Below, in pieces: positions 1-6,896 of a stretch of DNA of 64,000 bases. Under the pieces are notes generated by a model. It worked only from the letters and a program-made list of their open reading frames with translations. It searched no databases and had not been told where the DNA came from. The translations under genes were made by a program, and so were the position numbers. Every line of letters starts with the position of its first letter. Position 1 is the stretch's first letter. Where the stretch lies: NCBI RefSeq assembly GCF_014646195.1, contig NZ_BMMZ01000014.1:62001-126000 (forward strand), read 5' to 3'. Source of the stretch: Microlunatus endophyticus. GTDB lineage: Bacteria > Actinomycetota > Actinomycetes > Propionibacteriales > Propionibacteriaceae.

Positions 1-260
1 GCCCCTGTCTGACTGCGGTGTGCCGAGCGGGTGCTATCGGGCATTTCACGAGCGTCCGAAGCCGCTAGCAGACCCACACAAGGTCACGAAGTCTGCGGGC
101 CGTGGACGAGCCGCACCCGGCCGGCACTGTCAGGGACCAGCAGCGATGGGATCGGCAGTGCGGGGTATGGCAGACGGAATCGTGATCCACGACGAACAGC
201 AGCCCCGTGAATGCAGTGCCTGTCAGCGGCACCACGTCGATTGCTATCATGATCAACGAC

Positions 261-346
261 GGCGATGGAGTTCGCCTGGCACGCTCCAGGATCCAAGTTG
301 AGATCTGAAGTGGCTCGCCGAACCGCAGCTTGCTGATAACTCCTAC
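261..346 (+). promoter_or_regulatory. Fluoride (crcB-type) riboswitch 1
   Basis: The 5' block GGCGATGGAGTTCGCC (261-276) forms P1, and the 3' block CTGATAACTCCTAC ends at 346. GGAGTT (267-272) can pair with AACTCC (338-343) over all six positions, which is the diagnostic pseudoknot. A conserved GAACCGCAG precedes the 3' block. A plausible -10 (TATCAT, 245-250) lies just upstream. The sequence from about 315 to 384 is closely related to the leader of the enolase operon at 14867-14940, including the GTGTCAGCAGG block before the ribosome-binding site, so the two leaders look like duplicates. What follows is a decayed VIT-like gene rather than an intact fluoride gene. Confidence 0.9.
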
Positions 347-402
347 CTGGATAGACGCGTCACTGAACGTGTCAGCAGGAGGAGAAGTGCTGGGCGCAAA
401 GA

Positions 403-564
403 AAGCACGAGCATCCCGCCGACTTCACCGGTTGCTTTCTACCCCTCGTAGCGGCAGTGGCAGTCCTCGCGCTGACTCAGGAGCGATTGGCAACAGCCAT
501 CCCAATCGCCATGCCGGCAGTATTCGGCGCTGCATCTGCCATGTTCATCGCTTGCCGCCGGTAG
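403..564 (+). pseudogene. VIT-like membrane protein remnant (3' end)
   Basis: The frame ending with TAG at 562-564 encodes a hydrophobic stretch beginning CFLPLVAAVAV and ending FGAASAMFIACRR. It resembles the C-terminal half of the intact VIT-like protein at 19060-19602 (CFLPLVVAVIV then VLGAALARSIGG). The frame has no start codon behind the strong AGGAGGAG site at about 378-384, because a stop lies at 364-366. It is therefore best read as the 3' remnant left after an internal deletion of a duplicated fluoride-operon gene. The call rests on my visual alignment; a pairwise protein comparison would settle it. Confidence 0.55.
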
Positions 565-646
565 GTCTGGGCGAGCGAGCTGTCGATCAGCGGACAAGCG
601 CCTGCGGGCTCAGGCGTGTGGCTGTGGCTCAAGATCGTCTAGCGTC

Positions 647-1429
647 GTGTCACGCCAACCACCAGCCAGGGCCATGCCGCCTTCCGATCCGCTGAGCGAC
701 TACCGGATAGTCGTGCAACTCCAAGCGGGATCGGGCGAGGTCGCGAATATGCGCCTGCTGCTGGTGGCCGACCTACTTCGACGGTCGATCGAAGGCATCC
801 GACGGCGCAACACAGCCTTGGTTCTCCTAACCAATGACAGACCTCCCACGACGCGGCGGTCTGAGCAGGGGATCTACCTCCCGCCTGGAGGATTCCAAGT
901 CAAGTCCGCCCAGTTGTCCACCGGATCGGCCGAAGTTGCCATGGCATTCTCCAGTGGCTCCTTCGACACCATCATCACCTCGAGCCGGCCGGCCGACCAG
1001 CTGGCTGGACGACGAATACTTCGAGTCGGGGCAGTCTCGAGCCATGCCGGTTCCGCCCTCCACGAAATCGTGGCCGACCTCATCAACGAGGATCCGCTCG
1101 CTTTGAAACTTGCCCTCCTGCGGTTTCACCACGAAAGCCCGGCTGAACTGTCGAGAGCTCGTGCACACCGTGCCATCGAAACGTTGCAGCGCTGGCGGTT
1201 CAAAGTCGCCGGATGGCACGACATGCCCCGCACCAAACCGGCCCAGCAGCTCCTCACCATGCAGCGAGCGCTAGCTACCAATCTCGACAGCGCGACAGTT
1301 CTCAATCTGATGCACAGAATCGAAACCGACCCGAGACAACCATCCGGCTACAAGTACGCCGCCTTCCGCGACATCGACCGCATCCTCGCCCTCAATCTCG
1401 GCTACCTCATCGGCAAGCGGCGAGGCTAG
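647..1429 (+). CDS. Cysteinyl-tRNA-synthetase-like protein, degenerate catalytic motifs
   Basis: The 260-residue product resembles a cut-down class Ia synthetase of the CysRS/MshC type. Near the N terminus, VANMRLLLVADLLRR matches the strand-helix after the HIGH motif of CysRS, but HIGH itself reads as GEVA. The middle segment, with DPLALKLALLRFHHESP, matches the CysRS region after the KMSKS loop, though no KMSKS is visible. The C-terminal third resembles the helical anticodon-side domain. Normal CysRS is about 460 residues, so this is a paralogue, probably without aminoacylation activity. The GTG start at 647 is used here; ATG at 674 is an alternative. The two genes downstream are on the same strand and include an ABC ATPase. 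Confidence 0.55.
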   Translation: MSRQPPARAMPPSDPLSDYRIVVQLQAGSGEVANMRLLLVADLLRRSIEGIRRRNTALVLLTNDRPPTTRRSEQGIYLPPGGFQVKSAQLSTGSAEVAMAFSSGSFDTIITSSRPADQLAGRRILRVGAVSSHAGSALHEIVADLINEDPLALKLALLRFHHESPAELSRARAHRAIETLQRWRFKVAGWHDMPRTKPAQQLLTMQRALATNLDSATVLNLMHRIETDPRQPSGYKYAAFRDIDRILALNLGYLIGKRRG

Positions 1430-1569
1430 CGATGCGACTGCACCAGTCAAAGCACTCAACTACATGGGGCCAACTACACTGGACATACATTGGCGATGGG
1501 ACTCGCCAGGCCGGAACAGGCCGAATGCCACCTTGGCTGATGGTTCCTGCGAACAGGCAGGCGACAACC

Positions 1570-1899
1570 ATGAGCAATAGCACCCAGTCCAGCTGTTTGA
1601 GGGTGCACGTGCAGGGTCTCGGGCGGCCGATCTGGCTACCACCGACCGGCCACGGCAACCACGTTCCCGACACTGCGTGGATAGCAATTCTCGACCTCAG
1701 TTGTGCCGAGGCGGCCGACGATCTGCTAGCCGAGTTTGCGCAGAGACGGGTCCCCGCCTACACCGCTCCGGTGCGGCCCACACGACCCGATACCCACCGG
1801 GTTTGGGTCGGCGCCGGCTCGTACGGAACGGCGGTCAATCTACTCGTCCAGATCCTGCCGGGACTCATCAGCCGGCGAGGACAGTCGGTGATCCGCTAA
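1570..1899 (+). CDS. Small conserved-type hypothetical protein upstream of ABC ATPase
   Basis: This encodes 109 residues from ATG 1570. I do not recognise the family. The product is soluble, with no signal peptide or membrane segment, and mixes short beta-like stretches with a central AEAADDLLAEFAQRRVPAY helix that reads like a small alpha/beta fold. Its TAA overlaps the ATG of the ABC ATPase by one base (TAATG), so the two are almost certainly translationally coupled and work together. It lies 140 bases after the CysRS-like gene on the same strand. Confidence 0.55.
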   Translation: MSNSTQSSCLRVHVQGLGRPIWLPPTGHGNHVPDTAWIAILDLSCAEAADDLLAEFAQRRVPAYTAPVRPTRPDTHRVWVGAGSYGTAVNLLVQILPGLISRRGQSVIR

Positions 1900-2732
1900 T
1901 GGCTGTTGCAGAGCGCCGCCGACGCGGTTCAGTGGTGTTGAAGGTGTCCGGTCTGCGGCGCGCCTTCGGACCGGTGACCATTCTGGACAAGTTCAATCTC
2001 GAGGTGCGCGAGGGCGAGGCCGTCGCGCTCACCGGACGTAACGGCGCCGGCAAGTCCACCTTGCTGCGCTGCCTGGTGGGCGCCGACAAGCCCGACGACG
2101 GCACCATCGAGGTCAACGGAACCAAGCTCACCGAGTCCGCGGTCGAGATCCGCCGCGACATGGCCACCGTCATCGACGACCTGGACTTCTTCCCCGACCT
2201 GAGCGTCGTCGAGCACCTCGACCTGCTCGCGCGGGCGCACGGGCTGACCGATCCGGAGCCGGTCGTGGACGAGATCCTGCATGAGGTGCAGTTGATCCCG
2301 CAGTCCGGCCAGCTGCCGGGCACCCTGTCAACTGGCCAGCAACAGCGACTCGCCCTGGCGACCGCATTCGTACGCCCCCGCAAGCTGCTCATTCTCGACG
2401 AGCCCGAGGCCCGACTCGACAGCGAAGGCATCCGATGGCTTACAACCCGCCTACGACAGGAACGAAACAACGGGCTGGCAATCGTGTTCGCCAGTCACGA
2501 TCTGTCGCTCGTCGACGGCGTCGCCACCCGGACTGTGCACCTGAGCGTGATTGGAGCGGAAGATGGCCACGAAGCGCTCGAGGGCCTGACCCAGTCCGGT
2601 CCGGGTCAGCCCACCGATTTCGCGAAGAAGGATCTGCGGCAACCGGTCAACAATCAACAGGCGAAGAAGCCAAAGCCAAGTCACGGTCGCCGTCCTAAAG
2701 GATCGCAGAGCCATCGCCGTCACCGGGGATGA
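1899..2732 (+). CDS. ABC transporter ATP-binding protein (orphan)
   Basis: This is a 277-residue ABC ATPase. It shows Walker A GRNGAGKST, signature LSTGQQQRLALA, Walker B LLILDEPEARLD and a switch-histidine segment ASHD. The hydrolytic domain ends near residue 220. It is followed by a basic, low-complexity tail of about 55 residues rich in Lys, Pro and Arg, which is unusual for this family. Neither side carries a permease gene, so the transported substrate and membrane partner are unknown. The start at 1899 is fixed by the TAATG overlap with the preceding small gene. Together with the CysRS-like gene it makes a three-gene module of unknown role. Confidence 0.85.
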   Translation: MAVAERRRRGSVVLKVSGLRRAFGPVTILDKFNLEVREGEAVALTGRNGAGKSTLLRCLVGADKPDDGTIEVNGTKLTESAVEIRRDMATVIDDLDFFPDLSVVEHLDLLARAHGLTDPEPVVDEILHEVQLIPQSGQLPGTLSTGQQQRLALATAFVRPRKLLILDEPEARLDSEGIRWLTTRLRQERNNGLAIVFASHDLSLVDGVATRTVHLSVIGAEDGHEALEGLTQSGPGQPTDFAKKDLRQPVNNQQAKKPKPSHGRRPKGSQSHRRHRG

Positions 2733-3020
2733 CGCGGCTCCGCGGAGATCCCCGCACCCGGAGTGACGTTCCGGCGGTGCGATCGACGGCCAGTGAGGTA
2801 TTTTCCTGTCGGTGGTTTCGACGTCGCCTGCGGCGCGGAGATTGATCTCGTGATACCGCGTGGACGCCGACGGTGTGAATTGTGTCTTCGCCGATGATCA
2901 CTCTCCGACGCGGCCTTCTGATCATCGACGGCGGTCTCTCATCCAGCACCCGAGACCGCAGCCATATTCGACCTGTGGCTCCTCAACGAACGACGCCGCC
3001 TCTCTGTGTGGAATGACTCT
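2733..3020. other. Intergenic, no gene seen
   Basis: This is a gap between the ABC ATPase and the convergent HTH gene. I see no convincing gene, riboswitch or clear terminator in it. Confidence 0.5.
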
Positions 3021-3629
3021 TTATGGGGCGTCGGCAGCCGGCGAGCTGCGCACGTTGACCCGACGCCATATCAGTGCCGGGCTCACCCCACAGACAGCAG
3101 CCAGCTCCCGGTAGGTTTCGCCTGCCGCGTGGCGATCACACAGCTCCACATCGGACAGGGGCAGCGCACGGGGGCGGTTTCTTCGCCGACCGGTCAGCTC
3201 GCCGTCGCGGAAATGCCTGAGGATAGGCTCCGGATCCAGATCTGAATCTGCTGCGATTTCGATCGCCATCTTGCGGCACGCGAACATGTCGGCCGGAGGT
3301 TGCCCAGACTCTTGGATACCGCCAGAGCGACACAGTGGTGCAGGGGTCGCGTTGGCGTGATGGCGTTGGGCCGTCGTCGAGGAAGCGCCGATGATCTCTG
3401 CAATCTCGGCCCAACTCAGATCGAGGTCATCGCGAAGCCGGAGGATTGCTAGCTCACGCTTCGGATCCGGTTGTCGGGTGGGACGACGCGCAATGCCTTC
3501 TTTAGCGAGTGCACGACGGACCAATGGCCTGGACACCTGATGCTTGTCGGCCACCTCCTTGATGGATAGTCCGGCCAGGTAGTCGCGCGCCAACGGTGCC
3601 GTTGGTTTGGCCGGTCGGCCGGTCCTCAT
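3021..3629 (-). CDS. Helix-turn-helix DNA-binding protein
   Basis: This 202-residue protein carries several HTH-like segments: residues about 15-50 (LSIKEVADKHQVSRPLVRRAL), about 70-90 (LSWAEIAEIIGASSTTAQRH) and about 165-195 (ETYRELAAVCGVSPALIWRRV). Three tandem HTH units without an enzymatic domain suggest a DNA-binding or resolvase-like accessory protein. The start is ATG 3629 behind a weak AGG site. It stands alone, facing the ABC gene, so its targets cannot be inferred. It resembles the HTH part of serine recombinases but has no catalytic domain. Confidence 0.5.
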   Translation of the reverse strand: MRTGRPAKPTAPLARDYLAGLSIKEVADKHQVSRPLVRRALAKEGIARRPTRQPDPKRELAILRLRDDLDLSWAEIAEIIGASSTTAQRHHANATPAPLCRSGGIQESGQPPADMFACRKMAIEIAADSDLDPEPILRHFRDGELTGRRRNRPRALPLSDVELCDRHAAGETYRELAAVCGVSPALIWRRVNVRSSPAADAP

Positions 3630-4442
3630 CGACCTGTCGGGTCGGGACCGACTGGATGAAGCCCTCGGTGATCACCACGATCAGGTTGGCCCACACAGAT
3701 TCTGTCGTTCTGGTTGCCCACCACCGTGCTCGAGCGCCAGCTATTACCCGGCCGCGCATGGTTGTGCGGGAACTCTCGCAGAGAACGAAATCCTCGCCAA
3801 TATCGACTCAGCCTGGGCATCGTCTTCCTCGTCAGTCGCAGCACATTAGGTCTGCGCGACGACACGACGTGCGACGAGTTGTCGGGAGGGAGCCCGTCAA
3901 CTCATGCCCCTACTCGTCGCGTCGCCGCGCAGGTAGGGACTGTTGGCCCAACGGCCACGTCGCTGTGGCCTTCGGACGGATATCGGCGAGCCCCACCGCC
4001 GTCTGCCCATCCTAAGCTGACCGGGCAACCGATCGCTAGGGTTCGGGGCCGATCCCGAGCGCGAGTTGAGGAAGCATTCACGTTGGGGAAGACGTGTGAC
4101 AGGTGTTTGGGTGCCTGGAGGTCGGCCCAATTCTGCTGAGAACGACACTGTAGGAGTTCGAGCTGTTTCGCCGTCTGAAGCGTCACTGCTTGGGCCGTCA
4201 TTGCGTTGAGCTATCCCGACCGTACAGCGGTCGGCAGAGGAAGGCCGAAACCCAGTGGTCCTCTGGATTTCGTGAGCGGGCCGTTGCCATGTACTCAGAC
4301 GACGGGAGCTTTGGACCCGCCCGGGTGTCGACGACCCTCGGCGAGCCCCTGCGTGGACGTGCACGTGGGCGTGCATGTGGACGTGGACCTTGCAGTGGTT
4401 ATGCCCAAGGCGTGGGCGGACAAGTTCTGTGCAGCCGCAGGT
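3630..4442. other. Intergenic stretch without a supported gene
   Basis: About 800 bases hold only short overlapping frames with no recognisable family. A low-complexity GTGGAC/GTGCAC hexamer-rich patch lies at about 4351-4393. A GAACTCCTAC string on the minus strand near 4150 recalls a riboswitch 3' block but lacks a matching 5' half. Confidence 0.45.
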
Positions 4443-4820
4443 TCATAGGATGCTGCCGAGCCACAGGCCGGCTAATCCGACGAGGACCGTGGCCAAGATG
4501 ACGCCGAAGCCGTTGACGACTGCCTGGGAGTATTCTCGCTGCTGGACAAGACGCATCGTCTCGACACTTGCGGTGCTGAACGTCGTATACCCGCCCATGA
4601 TGCCGGTGCCGAGAATCAACTCCCAGCCCTGTGGCAGGACAGAGCCAAGCATGAGGCCGGTGAGCAGGCCGAGGATGAACGAGCCGGAGATGTTGATGAT
4701 TGCGGTGCCGGCGGGAAACACTGTCCGGAAACGTGTCCGAACCAATCCGTCGACGACAAAACGCGATGCCGACCCGACGCCGCCAGCTGCGCATACCGCG
4801 AGGAATACGAGCGGCGTCAT
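4443..4820 (-). CDS. crcB: Fluoride exporter FluC/CrcB, second subunit
   Basis: This 125-residue CrcB protein has four membrane segments. It contributes to a dual-topology or heterodimeric fluoride channel that expels F- from the cytoplasm. Family marks are GGVGSASRFVVDG at the N terminus, FPAGTAIINISGSFILG in helix 2 and the GIMGGYTTFSTASVE Phe-box region in helix 3. The ATG at 4820 overlaps the stop of the upstream crcB gene (ATGA), so the pair is translationally coupled. Adjacent crcB pairs usually encode oppositely oriented halves of one channel. Control is most likely by the fluoride riboswitch at 5378-5438. Confidence 0.93.
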   Translation of the reverse strand: MTPLVFLAVCAAGGVGSASRFVVDGLVRTRFRTVFPAGTAIINISGSFILGLLTGLMLGSVLPQGWELILGTGIMGGYTTFSTASVETMRLVQQREYSQAVVNGFGVILATVLVGLAGLWLGSIL

Positions 4821-5299
4821 GATTCGTCTCGTTTCGGGGCGCGTCCCCACCGGTGTGCTTCAGCGGCGACTGCTATGCCAGCAAAACCGGCCGCGGCACC
4901 GGTTATGACTGAGACGAGAGCGTAGAAAGCTCCGATCCATGGATGCCCGCCGACGATCACCTGGGCAGTGCCGACGGCGAGGGTGCTGTAGGTGGTGTAT
5001 CCGCCCATGAAGCCGGTGCCGATGAACAGGCGCAACCGGCGACGATGTCCTTCATCTGGGCCGAAATTGATCAGCAGCTCGAGGAGAACACCCAGGGCGA
5101 ACGCACCGGTGACATTGATAACAAAAATTCCGAGCGGAAAGACATCTGACGGGATGATCATGCTGAGCGTGACTCGCGCAGCCGTCCCGATGGCACCGCC
5201 CAGGGCAACAAGGGCTACGTATCGCCACTGCAGATGGACCGGGCGTGGCGCCGTCGACGGTGTGATGTCGTCAACTTCGATGTCACTGTCGACTGGCAA
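4817..5299 (-). CDS. crcB: Fluoride exporter FluC/CrcB, first subunit
   Basis: This is a CrcB family protein with GGAIGTAARVTLS, FPLGIFVINVTGAFALG and GTGFMGGYTTYST motifs plus a hydrophobic fourth helix. The start is uncertain. Longer in-frame starts (ATG 5434 and ATG 5395) lie inside the riboswitch aptamer at 5378-5438. A strong AGGAG site follows the aptamer, but the in-frame codon six bases downstream is GTT, not a normal start. The first conventional start after the aptamer is TTG 5299, used here, giving 160 residues with a 25-30 residue acidic N-terminal tail before the first helix. The gene is first in a two-gene operon with the other crcB. Confidence 0.88.
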   Translation of the reverse strand: MPVDSDIEVDDITPSTAPRPVHLQWRYVALVALGGAIGTAARVTLSMIIPSDVFPLGIFVINVTGAFALGVLLELLINFGPDEGHRRRLRLFIGTGFMGGYTTYSTLAVGTAQVIVGGHPWIGAFYALVSVITGAAAGFAGIAVAAEAHRWGRAPKRDES

Positions 5300-5377
5300 G
5301 CTGCCATAGTTTGGGGATTCAACGGACGTCTCCTCTTTCTCTTCCAGTGCTCGAGCCTTTCTCCCTCGTGCAGTCTG

Positions 5378-5438
5378 GTAGGAGCCGTCAGCCATGCTGG
5401 CACTTCGAGCGCAGAGCACTCCGGCGGGATCCATCGCC
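5378..5438 (-). promoter_or_regulatory. Fluoride riboswitch 2 (crcB operon)
   Basis: Read on the minus strand, the 5' block GGCGATGGATCCCGCC (5438-5423) forms P1. A GCC/GGC stem follows, then CTGACGGCTCCTAC ending at 5378. The pseudoknot GGAUCC with GGCUCC pairs at five of six positions. It is slightly more degenerate than the others but sits directly upstream of the crcB pair, its expected target. A TATCGT -10-like hexamer lies about 12 bases upstream. Confidence 0.8.
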
Positions 5439-5443
5439 TCTAG

Positions 5444-6214
5444 CCTGACGATACACCAGCGCCATGAGCGCGAATCACGCAGCCCCGGCGGGCGTGGGGT
5501 TCACTTCACAAGGTGGGGCAATCGCCTCTGGATCTTGGCGTGGCTGGCAGCTGGCGCCTGTGGGGAGTGGACGTGCAAGGCCTTGTTGTAAGGGATGCGC
5601 GTCGCGGAGGATCCGCAGCAAACCCAAACGAGGGACTGATGGGTTTGTTGGATCGAGCCGAGTTGCAGCGTGACTCGGCGAGGTCCACGGGCGACATTCA
5701 CGAGAGGTTCATGAAGCCGACCGGCGGCGTCCCAGTATGCACGAGGCGAGCAGTAGCGCGTCGCGGCGGCAGAACCGGGCCGGCATGGCGTGGCGTCGTT
5801 TGCAGGCGACGGTCGAGGCTTGTGGCGTATTCCTTGAACGCAGACGGCCGCCGTGCAACGTATCAGCTTGATGAGACCTTGGTGATGGACCCCATATCAA
5901 GACCGATGCACGGTGGCCACTGCTGACGGTACCGCATACGACTATTCGATTCCATGCATCGATTCGATGCGCATGGCCGGGGGCGGGAACCCTGGACTGT
6001 TGCGCGGACCGCTTGGGTTGGCCGTTGGGTTGGCCGCTTGGGTTGGCCGCTTGTGTTGGCCGCTTGTGTGGGCACACAAAGGGAATGCCCGTCCAGTGCT
6101 GGGTGGCGAACTAACGGGTCTTCGGGCTCGCTCGTGGAGCCTTAGCGAGAACAACTCTGCCGTCGGCAACTTGGAGACTGCGGGCAGTCGACAGATTCGT
6201 CCCCGATTGGGACG
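5444..6214. other. Intergenic stretch without a supported gene
   Basis: About 770 bases lie between the crcB leader and the end of the universal stress gene. I see only overlapping frames without family features, plus a 13-base tandem repeat at 6010-6072. Confidence 0.5.
6010..6072. repeat. 13-bp tandem repeat, five units
   Basis: Five consecutive units derive from CGCTTGGGTTGGC: 6010-6022, 6023-6034 (one base shorter), 6035-6047, 6048-6060 and 6061-6072 (diverged). No gene is evident across it. Confidence 0.8.
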
Positions 6215-6736
6215 TCAGGTTCCGGATTCCCAGGGCAGGGGGTGATCGGGGTGTGAGGGTGAGACGGGGACGACGACGACCGGACGCCATTGCCGGTGGG
6301 CGAGATGGACTGCTGGTGAGCCGCGGAAGAACTCTTGGATGCTGGTCCCGATCCCGCCGGTGCGGGTTCCGACGACGATGACTTCGGCGCCGAGTTTCTC
6401 AGCCTCTTCGGCGAGTGCGTGGGCAGTCTCGCCGGCAAGGTCACGGAAGACGACCGTGATACTGGGCGGAACGATGGAGGTGAGCTGCTCGCGCCACTGG
6501 CTGTCGAAGGCCGTGGTCGGATCCTCGACGATGTCGGGATCTAGCGGCTCCGATTGCATGGTGCCGTCGGCGTTGAGGCGCGTCTCGATGCGGCTTTCAT
6601 CCACGTGGGCGCAGACCAGGGTGACGTTGAACAGTTCGGCAAGCTTGGCGGCGGTGGCGACCACGGCTTCTCGCTGGTTTGGTTTGACGCCGACCAGTAC
6701 GCACGATGTGACAGGGCGGCCAGAGTCTTCGGGCAT
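6215..6736 (-). CDS. Universal stress protein (UspA family)
   Basis: This 173-residue single-domain USP has a beta-strand start SCVLVGVKP, a helix AAKLAELF, and a C-terminal AEVIVVGTRTGG followed by FFRGSPAVHLAHRQWRPVVVVP. The latter resembles the ATP-binding GxxG-x9-GS loop of the family, slightly altered. The role is stress tolerance, probably through nucleotide binding. The ATG at 6736 is placed by a GAGGAG site five bases upstream. The fluoride riboswitch at 6755-6814 lies between promoter and start, so expression should respond to fluoride. From what I recall, uspA genes are among the known riboswitch-linked genes. Confidence 0.88.
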   Translation of the reverse strand: MPEDSGRPVTSCVLVGVKPNQREAVVATAAKLAELFNVTLVCAHVDESRIETRLNADGTMQSEPLDPDIVEDPTTAFDSQWREQLTSIVPPSITVVFRDLAGETAHALAEEAEKLGAEVIVVGTRTGGIGTSIQEFFRGSPAVHLAHRQWRPVVVVPVSPSHPDHPLPWESGT

Positions 6737-6754
6737 GACGTCTCCTCAACGCTG

Positions 6755-6814
6755 CTAGGTGTCATCAGCCCAATGCGGTTCGAGACAACGTTGTCTCCGG
6801 CGGACTCCATCGCC
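6755..6814 (-). promoter_or_regulatory. Fluoride riboswitch 3 (universal stress gene)
   Basis: On the minus strand, GGCGATGGAGTCCGCC (6814-6799) forms P1. A small GAGACAACGUUGUCUC hairpin follows. Then comes GAACCGC and GCTGATGACACCTAG ending at 6755. The pseudoknot GGAGUC with GACACC pairs at five of six positions. The usp ribosome-binding site begins about 12 bases downstream of the aptamer. Confidence 0.88.
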
Positions 6815-6896
6815 ACGTCCGACCGTAGCATGATCACCTTGGCGAATGCGAGGATCGTTGGTGTGTGGAGTAGTGCTGATGTTGGGCCGGTGGGAT

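Noticed and set aside
330..695. 121-codon plus-strand frame
   Set aside because: It begins inside the riboswitch and its Arg/Ser/Pro-rich translation looks non-coding. The frame ending at 564 matches VIT better.
4130..4220. Possible sixth fluoride riboswitch (minus, GAACTCCTAC)
   Set aside because: No GGNGAUG block pairs with it, and the CUGAU part is missing.
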